Below are positions 33,246 to 42,647 of a stretch of 64,000 bases of DNA, piece by piece (position 1 is the first letter of the stretch; each line of letters begins with the position of its first letter). The notes under the pieces are model-generated. The model searched no databases. It was not told the DNA's origin and saw only the letters and a list, made by a program, of their open reading frames with translations. The DNA comes from Runella aurantiaca (GTDB lineage Bacteria; Bacteroidota; Bacteroidia; Cytophagales; Spirosomataceae). Where the stretch lies: positions 62,001-126,000 of the forward strand of contig NZ_QPIW01000004.1 of NCBI RefSeq assembly GCF_003339505.1, read 5' to 3'. A program made the position numbers and the translations under genes.

Positions 33246-33758
33246 ATGTCATCCTTTCAATTTTGTCCTAAGTGCGGAAAGACCCTTGAACCCGTCCAAT
33301 TAAACCAGCGAGAGCGTTTGGTTTGCTCAGAGCGCTGCGGCTATGTTTATTGGGATAACCCACTGCCTGTGGTGGGGGCCATTGTGGAGTACGACAATGA
33401 TACCGTCATTTTGATTCAGAACAAAGGTTGGCCTGCCGAATGGTTCGGGATTGTAAGCGGTTTTTTGGAAAAGGGAGAGTCGCCTGAAGAAGCAGTCTTG
33501 CGCGAAGTAAAAGAGGAAATAGGGCTAGAGGCCGAAATGGTCGAGCAGGTGGGTGTGTATCCTTTCTTCAAACGAAATGAGCTTATCATCGCTTACCACG
33601 TACGCGCAACGGGTGAGATTCGGATGGATGAAAAAGAGCTACAAGCCTATAAAGTGGTGCCCATTCAAAAGCTGCGCCCTTGGCCGTTTGGCACGGGCAT
33701 AGCCGTGAAGGAATGGCTGGCGAAGAGAAAAATAGAAACCGACGAAAACAAAAATTAA
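33246..33758 (+). CDS. NUDIX hydrolase with N-terminal zinc ribbon
   Basis: 170 residues. Residues 7-31 form a zinc ribbon (CPKCG ... CSERCG), and the Nudix box GFLEKGESPEEAVLREVKEEIGL is at about 74-96 (G-x5-E-x7-REVKEE). This layout is like NADH pyrophosphatases NudC but without the SQPWPFP motif, so the substrate is unclear; hydrolysis of a nucleoside diphosphate derivative is expected. Confidence 0.9.
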   Translation: MSSFQFCPKCGKTLEPVQLNQRERLVCSERCGYVYWDNPLPVVGAIVEYDNDTVILIQNKGWPAEWFGIVSGFLEKGESPEEAVLREVKEEIGLEAEMVEQVGVYPFFKRNELIIAYHVRATGEIRMDEKELQAYKVVPIQKLRPWPFGTGIAVKEWLAKRKIETDENKN

Positions 33759-33794
33759 ACAACAAGTTTGGCAAACCAAAAGAGAAAACCTGCA

Positions 33795-33837
33795 TAATAA
33801 AATGAGTCACATTAGATCAATGCGACTCATTTTATTA
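33795..33837. terminator. Bidirectional terminator
   Basis: A 14-bp perfect stem TAATAAAATGAGTC (33795-33808) / GACTCATTTTATTA (33824-33837) between the convergent NUDIX and PspC genes, with A- and T-rich arms giving a U tail in both directions. Confidence 0.88.
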
Positions 33838-33852
33838 TAATTTTAGCAAAGG

Positions 33853-36411
33853 TTATTCTCCTTCTCCCTGCCGGTGAATCCGACTGGCTCCGGTGCTGTT
33901 TGATTTGAGATTGGGAATACGCCCCAAGTTGGCTTTGCTCACGCCGGAAGCTTGCACATCACCGTTCTGAATGTTCATGCGCTCGGCATCCAATGAACAA
34001 GCCCCGGCAAGGTCGGCTTCAAGGGTGTTGGCGCTGCCGTGCAATTCAACTTTGGAAGCCCCGGCTACGTCGAGTTCAAGTTTTTTGGCGTCAACATCAA
34101 TGTACGTTTTGGAAGCGCCCGAAATTTCAACTTTCAGCGTACCCAAGTTGTTGAAACCCGTTATTTTTCCGAGTGTTGCCCCTGATAAATCAATAGTTTC
34201 GATGGTTGGAACGGTAATCGTAATGCCCACGCGCTTGTTGCGTTCAAAAAGTTTGACTTTACGGCGATTTTCTACGCGGAGCGTGCCATCTTCTACTTTC
34301 ACTTCTACGTCGTCCAAATCGATTTCGCGGCCGTCGGCTACTACTTTATACACGTCTCCTTTTTGAATGGTCACTACAAAGGCTCCGCCTATTCTGACTT
34401 TGCTAAAATTGGTGACGTCAAATTGCTTCACCATTTCGCCTTTGGCATCAAACGAGCGGTCAAAGGCTTCGTTCAGGCCAGACTCTATGCCGTCGCTGAT
34501 TTCGTCCATGTCGTCGGAGTTGTCGTTGTTGCGCGACTCATCACGAACGGAGATTGGACGGTCAAGGCAAACCAGACCCGAATCAGGTTTGATGGCCCAG
34601 CGGATATTTTTGAACATTTCTTCGTTGATGTCCAAATCATACTCATGTTGGATTTGATTCCGTACACCCCAAAAGTGGTCATAGAAATCGCGGGTCATTC
34701 GGAAGGTTTTGGCATATGGGAAGTACAATGTGAGGCGCACACTCTGCCCCCTGAAACGTGGTGATTTGTCGGAAAGACTAAAATCTTCGTCAAAAACCAG
34801 CGTAGAATCCGTTTGGTTGATGTTGTATAAAATATTGGAGGCGTTGCGCTCGGCATCCTGACGTGAGCGCCCCTGCGAACGGAACCTAAAATCCACTTTG
34901 GCATTGGTACTTTCGTAGCCTTCCAAATCCAGTTGCGTATTGTTGTAACCGTCTTCGGAGTTTTCCTCGTGAACGTCCAGCAAAATCGGCGTGGCGGGCA
35001 GCTTGTAGGTTTGTTCTTTTTCGACCGTTCCTTCGCGGCGGAAGTTAGCACCGTACTGAAATCCAAAGATGGTGCTTCCCAAAAGGCCGGCCAAAAAGAG
35101 GCCGAGTAGGGTTTGCCAAACCGCGGGGGTAAATTTATTTTCTTTGGTCAACAACGAGATTCCCAACCAAGCCAGCGTGGCAAAAGGGACCCCAATGGCC
35201 AGAAAGGCAAAAATGTAAGCTACGGGAGACACTTCGCCGATGAAGAAATTGAGCGGCATGAGTTCGTTGTCTATTTGCCCGAAGTCCCACGTACCCAATC
35301 CGAATACTGCGAAAAGGGCCGTAATCAAGCCAAGTAAGGCACCCGCGCCAATGATAAACATAATCAGTCCGGCAAAGATGCGCATGATAACCACCAAGAA
35401 CTTCATCAGGGGCGTTAATCCGCTGAATACCATCGCCACCGCCCGAAAGGGAAATAAAAGCAACTTGGTCGCGATATTTTCTTCTTTTTGTTCGGGTTGA
35501 AGGGCTTTTTTGACGTTGGTTTCGATGTTTTCGAGCGTAATGGGCTGTCCTTTCATCTCCATTTTTTCGGTCAAAGTATTGGCCTTTGGCGTAATGAGCC
35601 ACAGCACGATGTATAAAAGGAGACCAGTGCCGAAGAACAAAATGCTCAGAACCCAAATGAAACGAACCACTCCTAAGTCAACTCCGAAGTAAGCCGCTAC
35701 CCCGGCCGCAACCCCGCCTACTACTTTTTGGTCAGGATTTCGGTAAAACTTCTTGATGTTTTTGTCTTCTTCCAGTGCATTGGAACCTGGGAAAGAAACC
35801 CAGCAAGCAACGTACAGCAAGAAAGTAAATCCGCTCAATGGACCGAAAAACTCAGCGCTGTCGCCACCAAATACGCCGCCGCTGATGGCGGGAAGCCCCA
35901 AAAAGAAAAGCAGGAACAGTAAACGAACGAAAAGAGGGTCAACGTTGAAATGATGGGCAATGCCCGCACACACGCCGCCCAATAATTTACGCTTCGTATC
36001 GCGAACGAGCTTCCGGGGAGTTGTGGGTGCGGAGGGAGCAGTTTTGGGGGCTGCTGGTTCAGGATTGCCCGCCGAAGCTTGGCTGAAGCCAGCCGCCGAT
36101 TGGCTGCTTGCGGCGGTCTGTGCCGCCAAATCTTCTTCCTCTTCGATGGCTTCAAAGTCAGCCACGGTTCCCATACTTTTGATGAGCTCTTCGACGTCTT
36201 CCAGCGCAATCACTTGCGTGTCGGCGGCTTTTTGTCGGTTCAAAAACTTCTCCGCAATTCGCCCTTCGATGTCAGAGATAATCTCTTTACTATCTTCGTA
36301 CGACGAAAAGTACTTTTGGATTGAGTTTAGGTAATTTCTTAATTTATCGTAGCCGTCCTCTTCGATGTAAAAAATCAGACCGGCGATATTGATGCTGATA
36401 GTCTTTTTCAT
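33853..36411 (-). CDS. PspC-domain protein with C-terminal DUF2807
   Basis: 852 residues. Two PspC domains: one near 135-200 (KLLGGVCAGIAHHFNVDPLFVR) and one near 225-285 (KVVGGVAAGVAAYFGVDLGVVR), each with TM helices; three to four more TMs between 320 and 460; a periplasmic beta part, and a C-terminal DUF2807 beta-helix of short repeats (IDLSGATLGKI, VEISGASKTYI, LDVAGASKVEL, ADLAGACSL). It is a membrane stress or envelope-sensing protein in Bacteroidota, function not established. The PadR gene 50 bp upstream is co-transcribed and probably regulates the pair. First 95 residues are a conserved soluble part with a MORN-free helical region. Confidence 0.88.
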   Translation of the reverse strand: MKKTISINIAGLIFYIEEDGYDKLRNYLNSIQKYFSSYEDSKEIISDIEGRIAEKFLNRQKAADTQVIALEDVEELIKSMGTVADFEAIEEEEDLAAQTAASSQSAAGFSQASAGNPEPAAPKTAPSAPTTPRKLVRDTKRKLLGGVCAGIAHHFNVDPLFVRLLFLLFFLGLPAISGGVFGGDSAEFFGPLSGFTFLLYVACWVSFPGSNALEEDKNIKKFYRNPDQKVVGGVAAGVAAYFGVDLGVVRFIWVLSILFFGTGLLLYIVLWLITPKANTLTEKMEMKGQPITLENIETNVKKALQPEQKEENIATKLLLFPFRAVAMVFSGLTPLMKFLVVIMRIFAGLIMFIIGAGALLGLITALFAVFGLGTWDFGQIDNELMPLNFFIGEVSPVAYIFAFLAIGVPFATLAWLGISLLTKENKFTPAVWQTLLGLFLAGLLGSTIFGFQYGANFRREGTVEKEQTYKLPATPILLDVHEENSEDGYNNTQLDLEGYESTNAKVDFRFRSQGRSRQDAERNASNILYNINQTDSTLVFDEDFSLSDKSPRFRGQSVRLTLYFPYAKTFRMTRDFYDHFWGVRNQIQHEYDLDINEEMFKNIRWAIKPDSGLVCLDRPISVRDESRNNDNSDDMDEISDGIESGLNEAFDRSFDAKGEMVKQFDVTNFSKVRIGGAFVVTIQKGDVYKVVADGREIDLDDVEVKVEDGTLRVENRRKVKLFERNKRVGITITVPTIETIDLSGATLGKITGFNNLGTLKVEISGASKTYIDVDAKKLELDVAGASKVELHGSANTLEADLAGACSLDAERMNIQNGDVQASGVSKANLGRIPNLKSNSTGASRIHRQGEGE

Positions 36412-36461
36412 GGCAATGGATGCGTGCGCATCAGTTAACAGTTTTCCTTGATTGTTAAATG

Positions 36462-36869
36462 TTAGTTGGTTGGCTGTTGCTCATTCTTTGCTCCTAAATC
36501 CTGTGTTTTCAACACAATCGTATGAACAGAGTCAGAAAGCTCAATCCAGGTTTTTTGCATTTCTTCCAGAAACTGTTTGCCCATATCAGTCAGTATATAA
36601 TACTTACGCGGGGGGCCAGAGGAGGATTCTACCCATTTGTAATCGAGCAGGCCCGAGTTTTTGAGTCGGGTCAGGAGCGGATAAAGCGTACCTTCCACGA
36701 CCATAATCTTGGCGGAGGTCAGTTCATCGAGCATATCGGAGGCGTATACTTCGCCCCGAGAGATGATGTGCATAATGCAGAATTCTAGGATTCCTTTTCG
36801 CATTTGCACTTGAGCGTTCTCAATATTCATGCTGTTGTCATGTTTTGGAAATTTTTGATTGAACGTCAT
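36462..36869 (-). CDS. PadR-family regulator
   Basis: 135 residues. PadR winged helix: LEFCIMHIISRGEVYASDMLDEL, VVEGTLYPLLTRLKNSGLLDYKW and SSGPPRKYYILTDMGKQFL (the wing). The PadR/PspC pair is a recurring Bacteroidota arrangement; the regulator likely represses its own operon. ATG at 36869 could alternatively be the internal Met at residue 14 (MNIENAQV). Confidence 0.9.
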   Translation of the reverse strand: MTFNQKFPKHDNSMNIENAQVQMRKGILEFCIMHIISRGEVYASDMLDELTSAKIMVVEGTLYPLLTRLKNSGLLDYKWVESSSGPPRKYYILTDMGKQFLEEMQKTWIELSDSVHTIVLKTQDLGAKNEQQPTN

Positions 36870-36887
36870 GGCTGTAAAAATTCAGAA

Positions 36888-36960
36888 GACAGAAGCGAGG
36901 AGTGAGTAGAGAGAATTTTAAAATTTACTGTATTCACTCTCTTCACTCCTCACTTCTGTC
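36888..36960. repeat. 29-bp imperfect inverted repeat, dispersed family
   Basis: Arms 36888-36916 and 36932-36960 pair with about five mismatches around a short AT spacer. The arm word AGAAGCGAGGAGTGAG also appears inside ligA (29461-29500). The rest of 36870-37212 is AT-rich with no gene. Confidence 0.65.
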
Positions 36961-37212
36961 GCCTCACTACTTGTTTAAAATGGCTGTGTTATAGGTAATC
37001 AACAGTACAAAGTTAATGTAAGGTACTTTGTGATGCAAGGTACTTGGCTAATTTTTTAAATTTTATTTTGGAAACGGTAAAAATCAGGGATAAACGGACA
37101 AAAAACAGTTTATGGTAAGCCGTTTGTAATTGAGGGCTCATAACCATAAGATTTAATCGTAAATTTGTCCTCATTTTCTGCCGACTGTTCACTGTAAACC
37201 GCCAACTTATCT

Positions 37213-37782
37213 ATGTACTCTGTCAATTTCAAAGAGGTTCTTTCTGTCACGTTGATTTTATTTTCGGTCATCGATATTCTGGGTTCAATCCCCGTCATTA
37301 TCGACCTCCGAAAAAAAGCGGGGGCCATCAACGCTCGTCGTGCCACGCTGGTTTCGGGCGGAATGATGATTGCGTTTTTGTATTTGGGCAAAGAAATCCT
37401 GAAACTGTTTGGTGTCGATGTGGCGTCGTTTGCCGTAGCGGGGGCGTTGATTTTGTTTTTGATTGGACTCGAAATGATTTTGGGGCGCAATATTTTCAAG
37501 CACGATGCCGTACACAGCAACGCTACGTCCATTGTGCCGATTGCGTTTCCGATGATTGCGGGGGCGGGCACGATGACCACAATTTTGTCACTAAAAGCGG
37601 CTTATCAGGAAATCAATATCATCATCGCCATTCTTATCAACCTGATTTTTATTTATCTGGTGTTGCGCTCGTCGGCTTGGATTGAAGGGCAATTAGGTGT
37701 GGCGGGCACAGACGTTTTGCGCAAGATTTTTGGCCTGATTCTGATTGCCATTGCCATCAAACTGTTCCGTAGTTCTATATAA
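37213..37782 (+). CDS. MarC-family integral membrane protein
   Basis: 189 residues with six predicted TM helices and the UPF0056/MarC motifs FSVIDILGSIPVI, GLEMILGR and AFPMIAGAGTMTT. Function of the family is unknown (the link to multiple antibiotic resistance was withdrawn). The TauE-like gene follows within 80 bp and may be co-transcribed. Confidence 0.9.
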   Translation: MYSVNFKEVLSVTLILFSVIDILGSIPVIIDLRKKAGAINARRATLVSGGMMIAFLYLGKEILKLFGVDVASFAVAGALILFLIGLEMILGRNIFKHDAVHSNATSIVPIAFPMIAGAGTMTTILSLKAAYQEINIIIAILINLIFIYLVLRSSAWIEGQLGVAGTDVLRKIFGLILIAIAIKLFRSSI

Positions 37783-37858
37783 TATAATCTCAAGTATTCA
37801 CGCAGAGGGGCAGGGGAGCAAAGTCGCAGTGCCCCACCGCATCTTTAACCCACCGAAT

Positions 37859-38620
37859 TTGGACATTTTTATCGCTTCGTTAGCCGCCTTGTTGGCCGGC
37901 TTTGTAGATTCTATTGTGGGCGGCGGCGGCTTGGTGCAGGTCCCGGCGCTTTTTATTTTGTTTCCACACTTTTCGGTTTCGCAAGTGATTGGTACCAACC
38001 GTTTTGCCTCGTTTATGGGCACCAGCGTGGCGGGGTATCAATACGCCCGTAAAGTAGAGGTGCCTTGGCGTGTGGTACTCATTACCGCAGCGGGTACGGC
38101 CGTGATGTCGTTTTTGGGAGCAACCATTGCCAGTCACTTGAAGGCGGAGGTTTTGAAGCCCATTATTTTGTTTTTGATGGCGGCCATCGCGATTTATTCT
38201 TACTCCAACAAAACCCTGGGCCATCACGAAAATTTGCCAGTATTCATCGTTCGTCTACAATGGTACGCGCTGCTGATTGGGATGGCGACGGGTTTTTACA
38301 ACGGGTTTGTGGGGCCCGGCACGGGCAGTTTGTTGGTTTTTGGGTTTGTGAGCGTGATTGGGTATCAATTTTTGCGGGCGTCGGCGGTGGCTAAAATCAT
38401 CAATGTGGTGGCAGATATTGCTTCGCTGGTATTTTTTATATGGAAAGGATACGTTGAGTTTGACATTGCCTTACCCATGATGGCCTGCAATATCTTAGGT
38501 TCCTATTTGGGTAGTCGCTTGGCTATTTTGCGGGGGAATGCCTTCATCCGTAACATTTTTTTAGTCGTTATTTTTGCCCTGATTCTGCGTTTTGGGTACG
38601 ATGTAGTGCGGCTTTTTTAG
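37859..38620 (+). CDS. TauE/SafE-family membrane permease
   Basis: About 253 residues with roughly eight TM helices; glycine-rich motif VDSIVGGGGLVQVPAL and the repeat-2 counterpart FYNGFVGPGTGSLL. The family exports sulfite or organosulfonates or similar anions. Start is uncertain: a frame opens with ATG at 37745, inside the MarC gene, GTG at 37829 has an SD-like GGGGAG, and TTG at 37859 gives the family N-terminus DIFIASLAALLAGF. Confidence 0.85.
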   Translation: MDIFIASLAALLAGFVDSIVGGGGLVQVPALFILFPHFSVSQVIGTNRFASFMGTSVAGYQYARKVEVPWRVVLITAAGTAVMSFLGATIASHLKAEVLKPIILFLMAAIAIYSYSNKTLGHHENLPVFIVRLQWYALLIGMATGFYNGFVGPGTGSLLVFGFVSVIGYQFLRASAVAKIINVVADIASLVFFIWKGYVEFDIALPMMACNILGSYLGSRLAILRGNAFIRNIFLVVIFALILRFGYDVVRLF

Positions 38621-38632
38621 ACGATAGTGGTG

Positions 38633-38656
38633 CTTTCGGGTTCTCAAACCCGAAAG
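38633..38656 (+). terminator. 10-bp hairpin after the TauE-like gene
   Basis: CTTTCGGGTT / AACCCGAAAG around loop CTCA, 13 bp after the stop. No T-run, so a weak terminator or repeat. Confidence 0.4.
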
Positions 38657-38787
38657 GATGGCGTAAGTTACGCTTATTCAAAGTCATAGAAATACTTCTT
38701 TGTTTACTTTCCTGTAAAAAAATTCAAGAAAATAGTTTTATAGTAATAAAAAAGCGTCTATTATTGTGTTGTTTTGACACATTTATA

Positions 38788-39483
38788 ATGAACCATTACG
38801 CGCACTCCACTCGACTTTTGGTGGCCATTGATTGCATCATCTTCGGTTTTGATGGAGAAGAGCTTAAATTATTGTTGATTAAGCGGCGTTTTGAGCCCGA
38901 AAAAGGCAAGTGGTCGTTGATGGGAGGGTTTGTGAATGAGGAGGAAGATTTGGAGGTGGGGGCTGAGCGAATTTTACATGAACTGACGGGCCTGCACAAC
39001 ATTTACGTGGAGCAATTGCAGACGTTTGGTAAAGTAGACCGCGACCCCGTAGAGCGTACCCTCTCGGTGGTTTTCTTTGCGCTCATCAACATTCATAACC
39101 ACGATGAGGAATCCGTAAAGTCGCATAGCGCGTGCTGGATTAGCTTGAAGCAGATGCCGAAGTTGATTTTTGACCATGAAAAAATGGTTCAGATTGCCCT
39201 CGAACGCCTGCGTTATAAGGCCGCTTTGCATCCGATTGGATTTGAGTTGTTGCCCCAACAATTTACCATTCCTCAATTACAAAAATTGTACGAAGCCATT
39301 TATGATTTGAAACTCGACCGCCGCAATTTCAGTCGCAAGATTCTGTCGACGGGGCTGTTGTTAGATACGGGCGAGAAGAATGTCAATTCGGCTACCAAAA
39401 AGGCGGTTTTGTATCGTTTGAACAAAGAAAAATACGAAAGTAACTTTAATAATTTTTGGTACTTCATGCCAGTAACCACCTAG
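38788..39483 (+). CDS. NUDIX-type transcriptional regulator of arabinose genes (AraR-like)
   Basis: 231 residues from the ATG at 38788; the open frame from 38764 adds eight residues. N-terminal NUDIX-like sensor (about 5-150) with a changed Nudix box (GFVNEEEDLEVGAERILHELTGL), then a C-terminal winged helix (LPQQFTIPQLQKLYEAIYDLKLDRRNF ... SRKIL). In Bacteroides such NrtR-like proteins (AraR) control arabinose genes; here it heads the ara operon directly upstream of ribulokinase (7 bp gap), which supports the same role. A short palindrome TGTGT-N7-ACACA at 38765-38781 just upstream might be its operator. Confidence 0.88.
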   Translation: MNHYAHSTRLLVAIDCIIFGFDGEELKLLLIKRRFEPEKGKWSLMGGFVNEEEDLEVGAERILHELTGLHNIYVEQLQTFGKVDRDPVERTLSVVFFALINIHNHDEESVKSHSACWISLKQMPKLIFDHEKMVQIALERLRYKAALHPIGFELLPQQFTIPQLQKLYEAIYDLKLDRRNFSRKILSTGLLLDTGEKNVNSATKKAVLYRLNKEKYESNFNNFWYFMPVTT

Positions 39484-39490
39484 AAAAACA

Positions 39491-41137
39491 ATGCAGAATC
39501 AGTACGTTATTGGAGTAGATTATGGGACCGACTCGGTTCGGGCTTTGGTTGTCAACGCCCATACGGGGGCGGCCGTAGGGACACACGTTTTTGAATATCC
39601 ACGCTGGAAAAAGGGTCTTTATTGCGCGCCCGAAATTTCACAATTTCGCCAGCATCCACTCGACTATTTGGAAGGACTGGAAGCGTCCATCAAAGGGGCA
39701 TTGGCGGGTGTGCCAGAGGAAGTGCGCCAAAATATCAAAGGGATTTCGGTGGACACAACAGGCTCTACGCCCGTGGCGGTCGATGAAAATGGCACGCCAC
39801 TCGCGCTGTTACCTGAGTTTTCGGAAAACCCCCACGGAATGTTCATTCTCTGGAAAGACCATACTGGCAACGCGGAGGCTGAAGAAATCAACCAATTGGC
39901 CCACCACTGGGATGTGGATTATACCAAATATGTCGGAGGGATTTATTCTTCAGAATGGTATTGGGCTAAGATCATGCGGACGATTCGCGTCGATAGCCAA
40001 GTACGGGCGCGGGTGTTTTCGTGGGTGGAGCATTGCGACTGGATTTCGGCGGTCTTGACGGGAGATACCAACCCGCTGACATTGAAGCGCTCGCGCTGTG
40101 CGGCGGGCCACAAAGCCATGTGGAATGAGGAATTTCAGGGGTTGCCTTCGGAGGAGTTTTTGGTAGAATTAGACCCTCAATTGGCGGGTTTGCGTCAACG
40201 CTTATTTAAAGATACGTACACCTCTGACGAAGCGATGGGGACAATTTCGGCGGAGTGGGCCACGAAATTGGGCATTCCTGCCGATGTCGTGATTGGTGTG
40301 GGGGCTTTTGATGCGCACATGGGTGCGGTGGGGGCAGAGATTGACCCGTACACCTTCGTACGGGTGATGGGGACATCTACTTGCGACATGATTATTGCCC
40401 CCAATGAAGAAATCGGCCACTTACTGATTCGCGGTATTTGCGGTCAGGTCGACGGCTCCATCATCCCAGGAATGTTGGGCATGGAAGCGGGCCAATCGGC
40501 CTTTGGCGATTTGTACGCATGGTTTCAGCAGGTGATTGTGGAGCCAGTCAAAGCGTTGTTAGGCGAGGAGGCCGCCGCAGAATTACGCAAAAAACTAATC
40601 CCTTATTTATCAGAACAGGCGGCCAAACTGCCCGTTACCGAAAAGGACGTTGTGGCGTTGGATTGGATCAACGGCCGCCGTACGCCTGATGCAAATCACA
40701 CCTTGAAAGCCACTATTTCGGGGATGAATTTGAGTACCGACGCCGTTAAAATCTTCAAGGCGTTGGTAGAAGCCACGGCCTTTGGCTCAAGGGCGATTGT
40801 TGACCGTTTTTATCAAGAAGGCGTGGCCATCAAAAAAGTGATTGGGATTGGCGGGGTAGCCAAAAAATCACCTTTTGTGATGCAAACGCTGGCCGATGTG
40901 CTCAACATGCCCATCAAAGTAGCAAGTTCAGACCAAGCCTGTGCCTTAGGAGCGGCCATGTGTGCGTCGGTAGCGGCGGGAATCCACCCCGCCATGAAGG
41001 CCGCGCAAGAAGCGATGGGCTCAGGTTTTGACGCCGAATACCATCCAAATGCCGAGAAAGTGGCGGTTTATCAAAGTTTATACCAGAAATATCACAGTTT
41101 AGGAAACTATATAGAACAACATGCTCAAAAAATTTGA
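39491..41137 (+). CDS. araB: Ribulokinase AraB
   Basis: 548 residues, FGGY kinase: N-terminal [18 protein letters not shown] phosphate loop, [12 protein letters not shown], and the ATP-binding [20 protein letters not shown] (in part) near the C-terminus; C-terminal [16 protein letters not shown]. It phosphorylates L-ribulose to L-ribulose 5-phosphate. Overlaps araA by 17 bp, so translation is coupled. Confidence 0.96.
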   Translation: MQNQYVIGVDYGTDSVRALVVNAHTGAAVGTHVFEYPRWKKGLYCAPEISQFRQHPLDYLEGLEASIKGALAGVPEEVRQNIKGISVDTTGSTPVAVDENGTPLALLPEFSENPHGMFILWKDHTGNAEAEEINQLAHHWDVDYTKYVGGIYSSEWYWAKIMRTIRVDSQVRARVFSWVEHCDWISAVLTGDTNPLTLKRSRCAAGHKAMWNEEFQGLPSEEFLVELDPQLAGLRQRLFKDTYTSDEAMGTISAEWATKLGIPADVVIGVGAFDAHMGAVGAEIDPYTFVRVMGTSTCDMIIAPNEEIGHLLIRGICGQVDGSIIPGMLGMEAGQSAFGDLYAWFQQVIVEPVKALLGEEAAAELRKKLIPYLSEQAAKLPVTEKDVVALDWINGRRTPDANHTLKATISGMNLSTDAVKIFKALVEATAFGSRAIVDRFYQEGVAIKKVIGIGGVAKKSPFVMQTLADVLNMPIKVASSDQACALGAAMCASVAAGIHPAMKAAQEAMGSGFDAEYHPNAEKVAVYQSLYQKYHSLGNYIEQHAQKI

Positions 41138-42605
41138 AGTCTGGTTTGTCACAGGCAGCCAGCATTTGTACGGTGAAGAAACGCTTCGCCAAGTGGATGA
41201 ACACTCCCAAATTATTGCCGATTCGTTTAACGATTCTCCGCAAATTCCTGTTCGTGTGGTGTTTAAACCCGTGGTCAAAACACCCGATGAAATCTACGCA
41301 ATTTGTCAGGAAGCCAACGTAGCCCCTAACTGTATCGGAATTGTGGCTTGGATGCACACTTTCTCGCCTGCCAAAATGTGGATTCGGGGCCTGAATTGTC
41401 TCCAAAAACCACTTTTGCACCTCCATACCCAATTCAACCGCGATATTCCGTTCAACGACATTGACATGGATTTCATGAATCTCAACCAATCGGCGCACGG
41501 TGACCGTGAATTTGGGTTTATCATGTCACGGATGAGAATCAATCGCAAGGTTGTGGTAGGACATTGGCAACAGGCAGATGTGCTCCAAAAAATCAACGTG
41601 TGGAGTAGGGTAGCGGCGGCTAAGTACGAAATGCAAACCATGAAAGTGGTGCGTTTTGGCGACAATATGCGACAAGTAGCGGTGACCGACGGCGATAAAG
41701 TAACCGCCGAAATGACCTTTGGATTTTCGGTCAATACCCACGGCGTCGGGGATTTGGTGAAGTACATTAACCAAATTTCGGAAGCTGATATTTTTACGTT
41801 GATGCAGGAATACGAAGATACTTACGAGCTCATGGATTCGCTGCGCAACGGCGGTTTGATGCGCCAGTCGTTGGTGGAAGCAGCGCGGATTGAGTTGGGA
41901 TTGAAAGCCTTTTTAGAAGAAGGTAATTTTTCGGCTTATACCAATACCTTCGAAGATTTGCACGGAATGCGCCAGCTACCGGGCATTGGGTCTCAGCGTA
42001 TGATGGCGGCGGGCTACGGCTACGGCGGCGAAGGCGACTGGAAAACCTCTGCCATGGTGCGTGCGCTGAAAGTGATGGCGAGCGGCATGGAAGGCGGCAA
42101 CTCTTTCATGGAAGATTATACCTATCATTTTGACCCCGCCAATCCGATGGTACTCGGTTCGCACATGCTCGAAATCTGCCCGTCGATTGCTCAGGGAGCC
42201 GTAAAATGCGAAGTACATCCACTCGGCATTGGTGGTAAAGAAGACCCCGTTAGATTAGTATTTAATGCGGCACCTGGGCCCGCGCTTAATGTTTCGCTGA
42301 TTGATATGGGCAACCGTTTTCGTCTGTTGGTCAACGAAGTAGAAGCCGTTGAAGTCACCGAAATGTTCCCCAAACTTCCCACGGCACGGGCACTTTGGAA
42401 GCCGCAACCAAGCATGGAAATCGGTTTGCAGGCTTGGATTTTGGCAGGCGGCGCGCACCACACTGTATACAGCCAAAACCTCACGACGGAATACATCGAA
42501 GATTTTGCGGAGATGTTTGGCGTAGAATTGGTGGTCATTGACAAAAACACCACCATTCGTCAGTTGAAGAATGAGTTGCGCTGGAGTGAATTAGCCTTTA
42601 AATAA
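41121..42605 (+). CDS. araA: L-arabinose isomerase AraA
   Basis: 494 residues. Family start [18 protein letters not shown], substrate and Mn-binding region with [33 protein letters not shown] (Glu ligand), MEDYTYH (His ligand) and [13 protein letters not shown]. Converts L-arabinose to L-ribulose in the cytoplasm. Second catabolic gene of the operon. Confidence 0.97.
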   Translation: MLKKFEVWFVTGSQHLYGEETLRQVDEHSQIIADSFNDSPQIPVRVVFKPVVKTPDEIYAICQEANVAPNCIGIVAWMHTFSPAKMWIRGLNCLQKPLLHLHTQFNRDIPFNDIDMDFMNLNQSAHGDREFGFIMSRMRINRKVVVGHWQQADVLQKINVWSRVAAAKYEMQTMKVVRFGDNMRQVAVTDGDKVTAEMTFGFSVNTHGVGDLVKYINQISEADIFTLMQEYEDTYELMDSLRNGGLMRQSLVEAARIELGLKAFLEEGNFSAYTNTFEDLHGMRQLPGIGSQRMMAAGYGYGGEGDWKTSAMVRALKVMASGMEGGNSFMEDYTYHFDPANPMVLGSHMLEICPSIAQGAVKCEVHPLGIGGKEDPVRLVFNAAPGPALNVSLIDMGNRFRLLVNEVEAVEVTEMFPKLPTARALWKPQPSMEIGLQAWILAGGAHHTVYSQNLTTEYIEDFAEMFGVELVVIDKNTTIRQLKNELRWSELAFK

Positions 42606-42647
42606 AACTTTTTTTGTCACGCTGTAAAACGTTTGAATATCCTGACA

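Noticed and set aside
38796-39276. Antisense frames in the arabinose regulator
   Set aside because: Shadows of a well-recognised gene in another frame.
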